Shown here: positions 1 to 8,068 of the stretch, piece after piece
Position numbering within the stretch: the first letter of the stretch is position 1
Layout: each line of letters begins with the position of its first letter
Origin: Gammaproteobacteria bacterium
GTDB lineage: Bacteria; Pseudomonadota; Gammaproteobacteria; Chromatiales; Sedimenticolaceae
Length of the DNA stretch: 16,656 bases
Direction of reading: 5' to 3'
Assembly: GCA_020445165.1 (NCBI GenBank)
Contig: JAGRHE010000040.1
Location: forward strand, 1 to 16,656
Notes under the pieces: model-generated
The model's database searches: none
Told to the model about the DNA's origin: nothing
Seen by the model: only the letters and a program-made list of their open reading frames with translations
Made by a program: the position numbers and the translations under genes

Positions 1-423
<423 letters not shown>

Positions 424-434
424 TTAGCGTTGTC

Positions 435-457
435 CTGGAGCCATTCTTGAGCTCCAG
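435..457. other. 7-bp hairpin between the ahcY promoter region and its riboswitch
   Basis: CTGGAGC (435-441) and GCTCCAG (451-457) are perfect inverted repeats around a nine-base loop. No T-run follows on either strand, so it is not a typical intrinsic terminator. If the ahcY transcript starts near 469, the hairpin lies in the 5' leader just upstream of the riboswitch. Its GGCUCC strand could in principle pair with the AGGAG ribosome site. That pairing is speculation. Confidence 0.4.
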
Positions 458-475
458 TCGCCGGGATGCCGCGGG

Positions 476-481
476 ATTTTA
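476..481 (-). promoter_or_regulatory. Possible -10 element of the ahcY promoter
   Basis: On the minus strand the hexamer TAAAAT matches the sigma-70 -10 consensus at five of six positions and sits upstream of the riboswitch, where a promoter is needed. No convincing -35 box lies 16-18 nt further upstream. It would give a leader of about 170 nt containing the hairpin at 435-457 and the riboswitch. No clear promoter was seen for the divergent gene at 693. Confidence 0.3.
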
Positions 482-692
482 CACATTTGGGGACATGTTT
501 CGCGTGATGACGTGCGATTTATGCGGGTATTCCCTAGGTGTCGTCGCAGAAAACGGCCGTATCATTTAGCTGCTCAATAATCAAACGAGCGCGCTGCCGG
601 GCGAACGGTATCGATCATCGATCCTGTCCAGGCTGACGACGCGTCGAAGACCCCGGTACACGGGGCGTGAGCATCATATAAGGAGGATGATC

Positions 693-1478
693 GTGTCTGA
701 ACCCGGCGTGGTGCGCCCACAAGGCGCCGAAGAACCCATCGAACCGCTTTTCTATCCATCGAACCGTCTTGGCCTGGACGCACCCATGCGCTGGTTGCGG
801 CTGGGCTGGCGGGATTTCATGCAGGCGTCAAAGGTCAGCCTGACCTATGGTATCGGCCTGGTGCTGTTTGGTTACCTGGTGACCTGGCTGGCATGGGGCG
901 ATGGCAACACGCTGGCGTTGTTCACGCTGGCGGTGGCATTCATTCTGGCCGGACCGGTCCTGGCATTTGGTGTGTACTCGATCAGCCGTCAGCTCGAACT
1001 CGGGCGTGAACCGCGCCTGGGCGTGTGCTGGATGGAAAGCCGCAACCACATGCGCAACGAGCTGCTGTTCGCGCTGGTCATGCTGGTCGTCCTGCTGGTG
1101 TGGGCGCGTGCCGCATCGATGGTGCACGTGTTCTTCCCGGTCGGCGAGGAACTGGGCGTGATTGGCTGGCTGCAGTTCCTTGCGGTGGGCAGCGCTGTCG
1201 GTTCGATCTTTGCGACCGTCGTTTTTTCGTCCAGCGTGGTCGCCTTGCCGATGATGCTCGATCGCAACACCGATGCGATCACCAGTGCGCTGACCAGCAT
1301 CAATGCGGTGCTCAGCAACAAGGGTGTGATGCTGCTGTGGGCGGCGCTCATCGTGGGCCTGACCCTGGTCGGCTTCGCGACCGCGTACCTGGGCTTTGCC
1401 GTGATCCTGCCGGTCATCGGGCATGCCACCTGGCATGCCTATCGTGAGACCGTTCAACCCGCACCCGAGTCTCACTGA
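693..1478 (+). CDS. DUF2189-type integral membrane protein of unknown function
   Basis: The product is about 261 residues. A soluble N-terminus of about 40 residues is followed by roughly five or six hydrophobic segments: near residues 43-64, 71-94, 119-140, 156-184 and a long one at about 213-243 that may hold two. The layout and the N-terminal block (APMRWLRLGWRDFMQA) resemble the DUF2189 family of predicted inner-membrane proteins, for which no function is established. The start is chosen as GTG at 693 because AGGAGG (681-686) sits six bases upstream. The in-frame ATG at 687 directly abuts that ribosome site and is too close for it. The gene is divergent from ahcY, alone in its transcription unit as far as visible, and followed by tandem hairpins at 1537-1590. 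The family call rests on remembered similarity and hydropathy. Confidence 0.8.
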   Translation: MSEPGVVRPQGAEEPIEPLFYPSNRLGLDAPMRWLRLGWRDFMQASKVSLTYGIGLVLFGYLVTWLAWGDGNTLALFTLAVAFILAGPVLAFGVYSISRQLELGREPRLGVCWMESRNHMRNELLFALVMLVVLLVWARAASMVHVFFPVGEELGVIGWLQFLAVGSAVGSIFATVVFSSSVVALPMMLDRNTDAITSALTSINAVLSNKGVMLLWAALIVGLTLVGFATAYLGFAVILPVIGHATWHAYRETVQPAPESH

Positions 1479-1536
1479 CAGTCGCGTTCATCGCATGTGG
1501 GCGTTCACGCTCGCACGCCGGCTGATGATGCCTTGC

Positions 1537-1561
1537 GGGAACTTCAAAAACCGAAGTTCCC
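1537..1561 (+). terminator. Strong 9-bp hairpin after the membrane-protein gene
   Basis: GGGAACTTC (1537-1545) pairs perfectly with GAAGTTCCC (1553-1561) around the loop AAAAACC. It lies about 60 nt after the stop at 1478. No T-run directly follows, so alone it is not a canonical intrinsic terminator, but it is closely followed by a second hairpin that has one. Confidence 0.5.
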
Positions 1562-1569
1562 CAGGGACG

Positions 1570-1591
1570 AATACCACGGATGGTATTTTTC
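1570..1591 (+). terminator. Hairpin with T-tract, probable rho-independent terminator
   Basis: AATACCA (1570-1576) pairs with TGGTATT (1581-1587) around CGGA and runs into TTTTT (1586-1590). The stem is AT-rich and short for a GC-rich genome, but the layout is that of an intrinsic terminator. A GGGAC/GTTCCC pair (1564-1568 and 1595-1600) could lengthen it with a bulge. Together with the hairpin at 1537 it separates the membrane-protein gene from the downstream cluster. The rest of the 306-nt gap (1479-1784) shows one short palindrome, CGTCAA-gtgt-TTGACG (1667-1682), and no gene. Confidence 0.55.
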
Positions 1592-1784
1592 GACGTTCCC
1601 TTCATTGCGGCAACGCCTTCAAGGCTGGCCCGTTAACTGCATATCCGAAGTAGAAGCCTGATGCGGCGTCAAGTGTTTGACGTTGTGATGCCGTCGCAAA
1701 CGAGCCTCGAGCGCGCCGCTGCCGCATCCCGGCGTGCAGGTGACTCGTCGGGCAAAGACGCCAGACACAAACAACGGACCGACC

Positions 1785-3602
1785 ATGGACAGTGTGACAG
1801 CACGACAGCCCGCGCCGCACGAAGACGCATCGACGCAACAGATCGAGGACACCTATTTTCTCGACCGCGAGGATGCGATGCAGGTTGCTCTCGCAGGCCA
1901 CATGATCGAACGGGACGGCATTCGTCGCCTGCAGCTTTGCTACTTCGACGGACCGGATTTCGAAGAAGCGCCGAAGAACATGATCAGTGTGCCACTGGCC
2001 GATTTCTCCGGGGCCTTCAGCGGCAGCGCGCTGCCACTGCCGACGCGGATACAGCCCGGCGCCGACCTGGATGACGAACGCAAACGCGAACTCGGCGAGG
2101 CATTCGACGACATGATCGCGGGCCTGGCGGAGTTTCGCGCGGAAAACCCGAACGGTGACTTCCGCTTCGGGCGTGACACCTATTTCTTCAGTCAGAAAGA
2201 CGCCTATCGTGAGGCAGTGCAGCAGAAACGGGTCGACCTGAAGCATCCAACGGTCTTCGGCCTGCAGGTCTGTTACTACGACGGCGACGAGATGCCCGAC
2301 GCCCTGCCCAACATGATTCACCTCCCGGCCGAGCAGGTGTGCGAGCGCCTGGTGGATGCGCGCACCCGGCAGCCCGCTGCTGTGCGGATTCCTTTTGGCA
2401 CCCCGGATGATGTCAGAGACCAGTTGATCAAGGTTTTCGAGACATTGATGCAGCAGGTGATGCACGACAAGCTGCGGCGGATGGTCGAGCGTCGCGAACA
2501 GGCGCGCCGGCTGGCACCTGTGCTCCGGCCGGACAAGCATCTCAAGGTCATGTTCGTGACCAGTCGCATGACCCAGGTTTTGCAATACACCACGGCTGGA
2601 CTGGCCGCGGCGTTCGAAGCGCTGGGCCACGAGGTGCTGATATCGAAAGAGCGCAGCCCGCTGGAGCAGTCATATGAATACGAGGTGATCCAGGACTATA
2701 TCGGCTTTGCACCCGACATGATCATGATCATCGATCACCTGCGAAACGACTGGCTGCATCCGGACGTCACCCATGTAGCCTGGTTCCAGGATCTGATGCC
2801 ACCGCTGATGGAGCGACAAAAGCTGCATGTGCGCGAGAGTGACCTGGTCTACTCCGCATCGCTCGAACTGGACGGTTATCTGCATGCCTGCGGCGTCGAG
2901 CGTGTGCATCGCCAAAGCTTCTGCATCGACGAGTCGGTGTTTCATCCGCCGCGCCGGTCGGGGAGGCAGGACAAGATCGTGTTCGTCGGATCGGCCTATG
3001 CGCCGAAAGTGAATGATGGCCCAAAAACAATGGCCATGGGGCATGCCCTGCGCGCACGCGTCGAACAGGGTGAAGTATTCTCGCGCGGTGAGATTGACGT
3101 AATGGCCGATGAAGCCGGTGTCGATCGTGACGAAGCGTTCTGGATTCTCTACCACTTCCTGACCCGCGACCTGATCGTGCACTGGATGTGCAAGCATCTT
3201 CCGGCGCTGGGCATCGAGGTCGAAGTCTACGGACGTTATTGGAACAACGACCCGCAAGTGGCGCCCTACTACCACGGCGAGATAGAGCATGGTGCGGCTT
3301 TGGCCGATCTGTACCGAACATCACGTTTCGCCCTGGTGTGCCACCCATTCGAATTGAATTCACAACGCCTGGCCGAAGTGGCGGCCTGTGGATGCGTGCC
3401 GGTCGTGTATGACTGCCGCAAGGTGGCCGATGCGCCACACTGGGACGAGCAGTGCCTGTTCTTCAAGACTGAGCAGGCGCTTTGCGCGTTGTTCGAACAA
3501 GAGCAACCGTTGCTCGACCCGACGCCGATCGCTGAAGGCAAGTGCTATCGCGCCTTCGCCACCAGGCTGATTCAGCAGCACCTGTCACGACAGGCCGGAT
3601 GA
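1785..3602 (+). CDS. CgeB-like GT-B glycosyltransferase with duplicated N-terminal module
   Basis: The 605-residue protein has three parts. Residues about 22-75 and 131-186 are two copies of one module: each begins DTYF and contains an (L/V)CY(F/Y)DG core followed by N-M-I and P positions. A helical linker (about 205-245, RRMVERREQARR) leads to a GT-B-like body from residue 252 (LKVMFVTSRMTQVLQYTTAG). The C-terminal part, HPFELNSQRLAEVAACGCVPVVYD (about 520-543), resembles the nucleotide-sugar-binding end of CgeB / Glyco_trans_1_2 proteins. No signal peptide or membrane segment is seen, so it should act in the cytosol. The donor and acceptor cannot be read from sequence. ATG 1785 is preferred; GTG 1734 would add 17 residues, and neither has a good ribosome site. 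The next gene follows after 120 nt on the same strand. Confidence 0.75.
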   Translation: MDSVTARQPAPHEDASTQQIEDTYFLDREDAMQVALAGHMIERDGIRRLQLCYFDGPDFEEAPKNMISVPLADFSGAFSGSALPLPTRIQPGADLDDERKRELGEAFDDMIAGLAEFRAENPNGDFRFGRDTYFFSQKDAYREAVQQKRVDLKHPTVFGLQVCYYDGDEMPDALPNMIHLPAEQVCERLVDARTRQPAAVRIPFGTPDDVRDQLIKVFETLMQQVMHDKLRRMVERREQARRLAPVLRPDKHLKVMFVTSRMTQVLQYTTAGLAAAFEALGHEVLISKERSPLEQSYEYEVIQDYIGFAPDMIMIIDHLRNDWLHPDVTHVAWFQDLMPPLMERQKLHVRESDLVYSASLELDGYLHACGVERVHRQSFCIDESVFHPPRRSGRQDKIVFVGSAYAPKVNDGPKTMAMGHALRARVEQGEVFSRGEIDVMADEAGVDRDEAFWILYHFLTRDLIVHWMCKHLPALGIEVEVYGRYWNNDPQVAPYYHGEIEHGAALADLYRTSRFALVCHPFELNSQRLAEVAACGCVPVVYDCRKVADAPHWDEQCLFFKTEQALCALFEQEQPLLDPTPIAEGKCYRAFATRLIQQHLSRQAG

Positions 3603-3722
3603 GCGACAGGTAGATCATCAAATGCAGCCCCATCCCATGAATCCGGTCTTTTATCGCAACGTGTCATCTCGAATCCGTTGCGTTGACGCAAGGATATTCT
3701 TCAACCGACCACGGGTAATCAT

Positions 3723-4238
3723 ATGACCAATGCCGCAATCCTGGTTGCACAGAATTTTCAGGACGAAGAGTTCGTCTATCCGTACTACCGTCTGCTCGAG
3801 GAGGGCTATCGCGTCGAGGTGGCGACCCCCGACGGTAAGGTCACCACGGGCAAGTACGGCGTGCCAGCACGTGCCACGGCGAAGATCGCCGATCTTAACG
3901 CGGACGATTTCGACCTGGTCATCCTACCGGGTGGATTCGAGTCTCCCGACCGCTTGCGACCGTTGACCGAGGTGAAGGCATTCGTTGCCGCGATGAATCA
4001 ACAGCAAAAGCTGGTAGCTGCCATCTGCCACGGTCCCTGGATCGCAATCTCGGCCGGCATCATGAGGGGGCGCAAGGCAACCGGATACATGTCGATCGAG
4101 GATGACCTGCGCAATGCCGGTGCCGACTATCAGGAATCCGATCTCGTCATCGATGGCAACCTGATCACTGCACCGCACTACCGCAATAACGGCGAGTTCA
4201 TGCGCGCGGTGGTCGACTGGGTCAATGGCAGGGCGTGA
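3723..4238 (+). CDS. PfpI/DJ-1 family (type 1 glutamine-amidotransferase-like) protein
   Basis: The 171-residue protein matches PfpI-type members of the DJ-1 superfamily along its length. The nucleophile-elbow motif AICHGPW gives Cys102 and His103. LVILPGGFESPDRLR (65-79) and SAGIMRGRKATGY (110-122) are further family blocks. Where PfpI has FEDVE with a conserved Glu near the active cysteine, this protein has FQDEE (12-16), so Gln13 appears to replace that Glu; the neighbouring-subunit Glu of PfpI appears as Asp76. Relatives are described as peptidases, glyoxalase or deglycase-like enzymes, or chaperones, and the true activity here is unknown. It lies 12 nt before the cupin-ThDP fusion gene, so the two are probably co-transcribed. 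A role in handling reactive carbonyl intermediates is possible but only inferred. Confidence 0.88.
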   Translation: MTNAAILVAQNFQDEEFVYPYYRLLEEGYRVEVATPDGKVTTGKYGVPARATAKIADLNADDFDLVILPGGFESPDRLRPLTEVKAFVAAMNQQQKLVAAICHGPWIAISAGIMRGRKATGYMSIEDDLRNAGADYQESDLVIDGNLITAPHYRNNGEFMRAVVDWVNGRA

Positions 4239-4250
4239 CAGGGGGCGCAG

Positions 4251-6848
4251 ATGACAGGTGATATCGTCCAGTTCGAACTGACCGACCAGGATCGCCAGCT
4301 GATGGATTCATTGCAGGCGACGACCACTTCCAGCAAGGCAGCGGATGATGACTTCGGCGATGTCATCGTCAAGAAACCCTGGGGCTACGAATACCTGGCA
4401 TTCGATAATGGCGAGGTCGCGATCTGGATGCTGCAGATCGCCCGCAAGCGGGCCACCTCGAAACACTGCCACCCGAACAAGCACACCAGTCTCGTCGTGA
4501 TCTCTGGCGACGTCGTCTGCAGCGGCATCGATCGCTCGTGTTCGCTGTCCGACCTGCAGGGCGTCGAGATCCACAAGGGTGCTTTCCACAGCACCGAGAC
4601 GGTCAGCGAGTTGTCGATATTTCCCTCGTGCGAGAGTGGCGCCTGGGTGCTCGAGATCGAGTCGCCGGTGGACAAGGGTGACCTGGTCCGGGCGGCCGAC
4701 GACTATGGCAGGCAGGGCAAGGCATATGAGGGTAAGAGCGAAATGGTTCCTTACTCGAGCGAATGGCTGCAGCTCGAGGCACCGGCCAGGGGCGAGACCT
4801 TCACCACTGTCAGCAATGGTTGTGACTTTCACGTACTCAACGGCCACTTCGACTGGGCACAGCTTGCTGGTGACGCGAGCCAGCTGATCGCTGTGATTAG
4901 CTTCCGGGAACAGGATGGGCCGCGTATCGATGGACTGGATGTTGGACGGATCTATCGGCCGAAGGATTTCGAATGTCTGGCATCGGCACGTAACCTCGAT
5001 GGCTACAGCTTTCTGCTCATGTCGAAGGACCGAAAGATGAAGAAGCTTACCGACTACGTGGCCGACTTCATTGCCGACCTCGGCGTGCGCCAGGTGTTCT
5101 CGGTCAGCGGCGGTGGTGCAATGCACCTGGTCGACTCGGTCGGCAAGCACGAACGTCTCGAGTATGTGGCGACCCATCACGAACAGGCCGCGGCCATGGC
5201 CGCCGAGGCCTACGCACGCATCAGCGGACGCATCGGTGCCGCTGTCGTCACGACTGGTCCTGGTGGCACCAATGCGTTGACCGGTGTGGCCGGTGCCTGG
5301 ATCGACTCGATTCCGACCCTGTTCGTCTCCGGCCAGGTCACCCGCGATACCTTGCTGGCCGGCACCGGCCTGCGCCAGTTCGGCATCCAGGAGTGCGACA
5401 TCGTCGAGCTGGTCAAGCCGCTGACCAAGTACGCGGTCGAGATCCTCGATCCGGCGATGATCCGCTACGAGCTGGAGAAGGCCGCCTGGCTGGCGATGAA
5501 CGGTCGTCCCGGTCCGGTCTGGATCGACATCCCGCTCGATGTGCAGAGCCGACAGATCTGTCCCGACGAACTGAAACCGTTCAAGCCGGATGTGGTCGGC
5601 AACAGCCTGCTCAAGGATACCTTCATCAACCAGGTCGGTGACGTGAAGCAGATGCTGCAGGCCGCATCGCGTCCGGTACTGATCTGTGGCTACGGCGTGC
5701 GACTGGCCGATGCCGGCGAACAGCTGCGCTCACTGGTCGGGCGTCTGCGCATCCCGGTGATCTCGTCCTGGACCGCGAGTGACCTGTTCGCCAGCGACGA
5801 TGACAACTACATCGGGCGCGCCGGCATCTTCGGTGACCGGGCATCCAACTTCGCGATGCAGAACGCCGACCTGCTGCTGATCGTCGGATCGCGCATGTCG
5901 ATTCCGCAGTGCGGTTACAACTACTCGACCTTCGCACGCGCGGCACGCATCGCGATGATCGATATTGACGAGAACGAACTGCGCAAGCATTCGCTGCACG
6001 TCGACCGCGGTGTCGTCGCCGATGCCGGCGAGTTCCTGCAAGCCTTCAACGACGCCTGCACCGACATCTCGGCCGACGATCTTGCGATCGAAGACTGGCG
6101 CACACGCTGTCGTGACTGGAAAGAAAGGTATCCGGTGTGCCTGCCCGAATACGCGCAGCTGCCGGATAAGGTCAATTCCTTCTACTTCGTCGACCAGCTG
6201 TCACGCGCGCTGCCCGATGATGCCGTCGTTGTAACCGACATGGGCACGTCCTTCACCTGCACCATGCAGACATTCCAGACCAAGCTCGGCCAACGCCTGA
6301 CGACATCGTCCGGACATGCATCGATGGGCTTCGGCCTGCCCGGGGCGATCGGTGCCTGCTATGCCAACGGTCGGCGCAAGACCATCTGCATCTCGGGCGA
6401 GGGTGGCCTGCAGATGAACATCCAGGAATTGCAGACTGTCATCCACAATCGTCTGCCGATCATCCTGTTCGTGATCAACAACGGTGGTTACCTGACCATC
6501 AAGCACATGCAGCAGAACCACTTCAATCGCTACGTCGGCTCGGAAGTCAGCAGCGGGGTCAGTTGCCCCGACATGCAGCGGATTGCCACAGCCTATGGCA
6601 TTCCGTCATCGGTGATCGCCAACACGCAGGAGCTGCACGCCAACCTGCAGGCAGTCCTCGACCACGACGGCCCCTACATCTGCGAGATCATGATGCCAGA
6701 GGATCAACCCCTGATTCCGCGCTCATCGTCGTTGAAGAAGCCGGACGGCAGCATCGTTTCGAAACCGCTGGAAGACCTGTTCCCGTTCCTGGATCGCGAA
6801 GAGTTCCGCGCGAACATGATCATCGATCCGACCGACGTGTTCGACTGA
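4251..6848 (+). CDS. Fusion of a cupin region with an acetolactate-synthase-like thiamine-diphosphate enzyme
   Basis: The 865-residue protein joins two units. Residues about 38-160 form a cupin resembling those of sugar-phosphate isomerases: KPWGYEYL (42-49), the metal-site motif HCHPNKHTS with His72 and His74, and KGAFHST with His113. Residues 165-260 look like a second, degenerate beta-sandwich. From Met263 a complete ThDP enzyme follows. Its PYR domain has Glu311 in HHEQAAAMAAEAYAR, the catalytic Glu position; a central domain spans about 460-605; and a PP domain carries the cofactor motif from SGEGG (715-719) to NN (743-744). The motif reads GEG instead of the usual GDG. Such enzymes cleave or ligate 2-keto acids or aldehydes. 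A GGGGG-containing ribosome site lies just before ATG 4251. An AAGGA (5025-5029) seven bases before ATG 5037 could also start the ThDP unit alone. Confidence 0.88.
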   Translation: MTGDIVQFELTDQDRQLMDSLQATTTSSKAADDDFGDVIVKKPWGYEYLAFDNGEVAIWMLQIARKRATSKHCHPNKHTSLVVISGDVVCSGIDRSCSLSDLQGVEIHKGAFHSTETVSELSIFPSCESGAWVLEIESPVDKGDLVRAADDYGRQGKAYEGKSEMVPYSSEWLQLEAPARGETFTTVSNGCDFHVLNGHFDWAQLAGDASQLIAVISFREQDGPRIDGLDVGRIYRPKDFECLASARNLDGYSFLLMSKDRKMKKLTDYVADFIADLGVRQVFSVSGGGAMHLVDSVGKHERLEYVATHHEQAAAMAAEAYARISGRIGAAVVTTGPGGTNALTGVAGAWIDSIPTLFVSGQVTRDTLLAGTGLRQFGIQECDIVELVKPLTKYAVEILDPAMIRYELEKAAWLAMNGRPGPVWIDIPLDVQSRQICPDELKPFKPDVVGNSLLKDTFINQVGDVKQMLQAASRPVLICGYGVRLADAGEQLRSLVGRLRIPVISSWTASDLFASDDDNYIGRAGIFGDRASNFAMQNADLLLIVGSRMSIPQCGYNYSTFARAARIAMIDIDENELRKHSLHVDRGVVADAGEFLQAFNDACTDISADDLAIEDWRTRCRDWKERYPVCLPEYAQLPDKVNSFYFVDQLSRALPDDAVVVTDMGTSFTCTMQTFQTKLGQRLTTSSGHASMGFGLPGAIGACYANGRRKTICISGEGGLQMNIQELQTVIHNRLPIILFVINNGGYLTIKHMQQNHFNRYVGSEVSSGVSCPDMQRIATAYGIPSSVIANTQELHANLQAVLDHDGPYICEIMMPEDQPLIPRSSSLKKPDGSIVSKPLEDLFPFLDREEFRANMIIDPTDVFD
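5025..5039 (+). promoter_or_regulatory. Possible internal ribosome site and start for the ThDP domain
   Basis: AAGGA (5025-5029) lies seven bases upstream of ATG 5037, which is codon 263 and the natural first residue of a stand-alone ThDP enzyme (MKKLTDYVADFIADLGVRQV). The spacing suits translation initiation. The site could yield a separate 603-residue enzyme besides the fusion, or it may be a relic of two formerly separate genes. Lysine-rich codons can also create such a motif by chance. Confidence 0.35.
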
Positions 6849-6856
6849 AGCCATCG

Positions 6857-7954
6857 ATGAAGATCACCCGGGTCAAGACCCACCTGCTGAAGAAGTCACT
6901 CAGCTCGACGATGCGCATCTCGCGTGGCGGATTCGATACGCGCTATCACTGCATCGTGCAGGTCGTGACCGATCAGGGAATCTACGGCCTGGGCGAGGCG
7001 ATCGGCAATGCGCCGTTGCTGCGTTCGATCCTCGACGCTGGATTCGCTGACCGTATCCTTGGCCAGGACCCGCGCAACATCAGCCGGATCAGTGGCCTGC
7101 TGTTGGACAGCGACGTCTACTACGAACGCATGGGCAGCGTGATCTGCGCGGCCAGCGCGCTCGAAATGGCGTGCTGGGACATCAAGGCCAAGGCCCTGGG
7201 TCTGCCGTTGCACGAGCTGCTCGGTGGCGCGCGTACGAATCGCCTGGAAGCCTACGCCAGTGACATCTACTGGCAGGAATCTCCCCAAGCCATGGCGGAA
7301 GACGCGCAGCGCATCTGCGCGCTCGGTTACCGCAAGATCAAGGTCCACATCGGTGCGGCATCGGCGCGTGAAGACTATCGTCGCCTGGCGGCCATCCGCC
7401 AGGCAGTCGGTACCGACGTCGAACTGATGGTCGATCTGAATGGTGGCTACGACTATCCGATGGCGCTGGAAGCATTACGTCGCTGGCACGAGCTCGACCT
7501 CTACTGGCTGGAAGAGCCCGTCGACGCCAACAACGTCGAGGCGATGCGTCGGCTCAGGGACAAGAGCGACATTCCGATAGCGGCCGGCGAGAACGAGTTC
7601 CGTCTGCATGGCTTTCAGCAACTGTTTGGACGCGAGGCGGTCGACATCGCGATGCCCGACCTGGGTCGGACCGGTGGGATCAGCGAGACACGCAAGATCT
7701 GCGCGCTGGCACAGGCGGCCGGCATCAGGGTCAGTCCGCACAACTTTTCATCGGGTGTGCTGCTGGCGGCAACCATGCATGTGCTTGCGGTCGAGGAGTC
7801 GGCCTTCCTGCTGGAGATGGATACCTCGAAAAATGCGGTGATCGCCGAGTTCTTCAGCGATCCCCTGGTGTTCGAGGACGGGCACCTGCGCTTGCCTGAT
7901 GCGCCGGGAATCGGCGTCGAACTGAATGAACAGGTGCTGGCCTATGCCAGCTGA
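6857..7954 (+). CDS. Mandelate-racemase-group enolase-superfamily enzyme (probable acid-sugar dehydratase or racemase)
   Basis: The 365-residue protein has the capping domain plus barrel of the enolase superfamily. All mandelate-racemase-group residues can be placed: K160-I-K162 (KIKVHIG), metal ligands Asp193 (VDLNGGY), Glu219 (LEEP) and Glu245 (GENE), the Asp268/His295 dyad (MPDLGRTGG and SPHNFSSG), and Glu320 (LLEMDT). Spacing is close to mandelate racemase (164/166, 195, 221, 247, 270, 297, 317). Such enzymes abstract a proton next to a carboxylate held on Mg2+; many dehydrate aldonic acids to 2-keto-3-deoxy acids. The substrate is not readable here. ATG 6857 lies eight bases after the fusion-gene stop, implying an operon. 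The same frame stays open upstream inside the previous gene, but the family N-terminus (MKITRVKTHLL) starts at 6857. Confidence 0.9.
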   Translation: MKITRVKTHLLKKSLSSTMRISRGGFDTRYHCIVQVVTDQGIYGLGEAIGNAPLLRSILDAGFADRILGQDPRNISRISGLLLDSDVYYERMGSVICAASALEMACWDIKAKALGLPLHELLGGARTNRLEAYASDIYWQESPQAMAEDAQRICALGYRKIKVHIGAASAREDYRRLAAIRQAVGTDVELMVDLNGGYDYPMALEALRRWHELDLYWLEEPVDANNVEAMRRLRDKSDIPIAAGENEFRLHGFQQLFGREAVDIAMPDLGRTGGISETRKICALAQAAGIRVSPHNFSSGVLLAATMHVLAVEESAFLLEMDTSKNAVIAEFFSDPLVFEDGHLRLPDAPGIGVELNEQVLAYAS

Positions 7955-7957
7955 TCA

Positions 7958-7989
7958 GCCCGCCCAGATGCAGGACAGGCCTGGCGGGC
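7958..7989 (+). other. GC-rich hairpin between the enolase-family and radical SAM genes
   Basis: GCCCGCC (7958-7964) pairs with GGCGGGC (7983-7989), and AG/CT can extend the stem past a one-base bulge. It begins four bases after the enolase-family stop. Only a weak CTTT follows, so it may slow or stabilise the transcript rather than end it. Confidence 0.45.
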
Positions 7990-8006
7990 AATCCTTTGCA
8001 GAACGT

Positions 8007-8025
8007 GGCGCCGGTGAACGGCGCT
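8007..8025 (+). other. Second hairpin upstream of the radical SAM gene
   Basis: GCGCCG (8008-8013) pairs perfectly with CGGCGC (8019-8024) around GTGAA, with a possible G-T closing pair. It sits about 45 nt before the radical SAM start, in a 114-nt gap that is longer than the other gaps from the PfpI gene onward. No known riboswitch was recognised. Confidence 0.4.
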
Positions 8026-8068
8026 GGGCAAAACGAATTTCAGGCCGGAGGCGGCCGGGGAGTCAGTG

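Noticed and set aside
1667..1682. CGTCAA-gtgt-TTGACG palindrome upstream of the glycosyltransferase
   Set aside because: It is a single 6-bp palindrome with no promoter boxes at proper spacing, too weak to call an operator or terminator.
1602..2630. Open frame of 342 codons on the minus strand opposite the glycosyltransferase start
   Set aside because: Its translation has no recognisable motif and the opposite strand encodes the duplicated module and glycosyltransferase.
6563..6856. N-terminal extension of the enolase-superfamily frame into the ThDP gene
   Set aside because: The extension is Pro/Arg-rich, overlaps the ThDP coding end in another frame, and the family N-terminus starts at ATG 6857.
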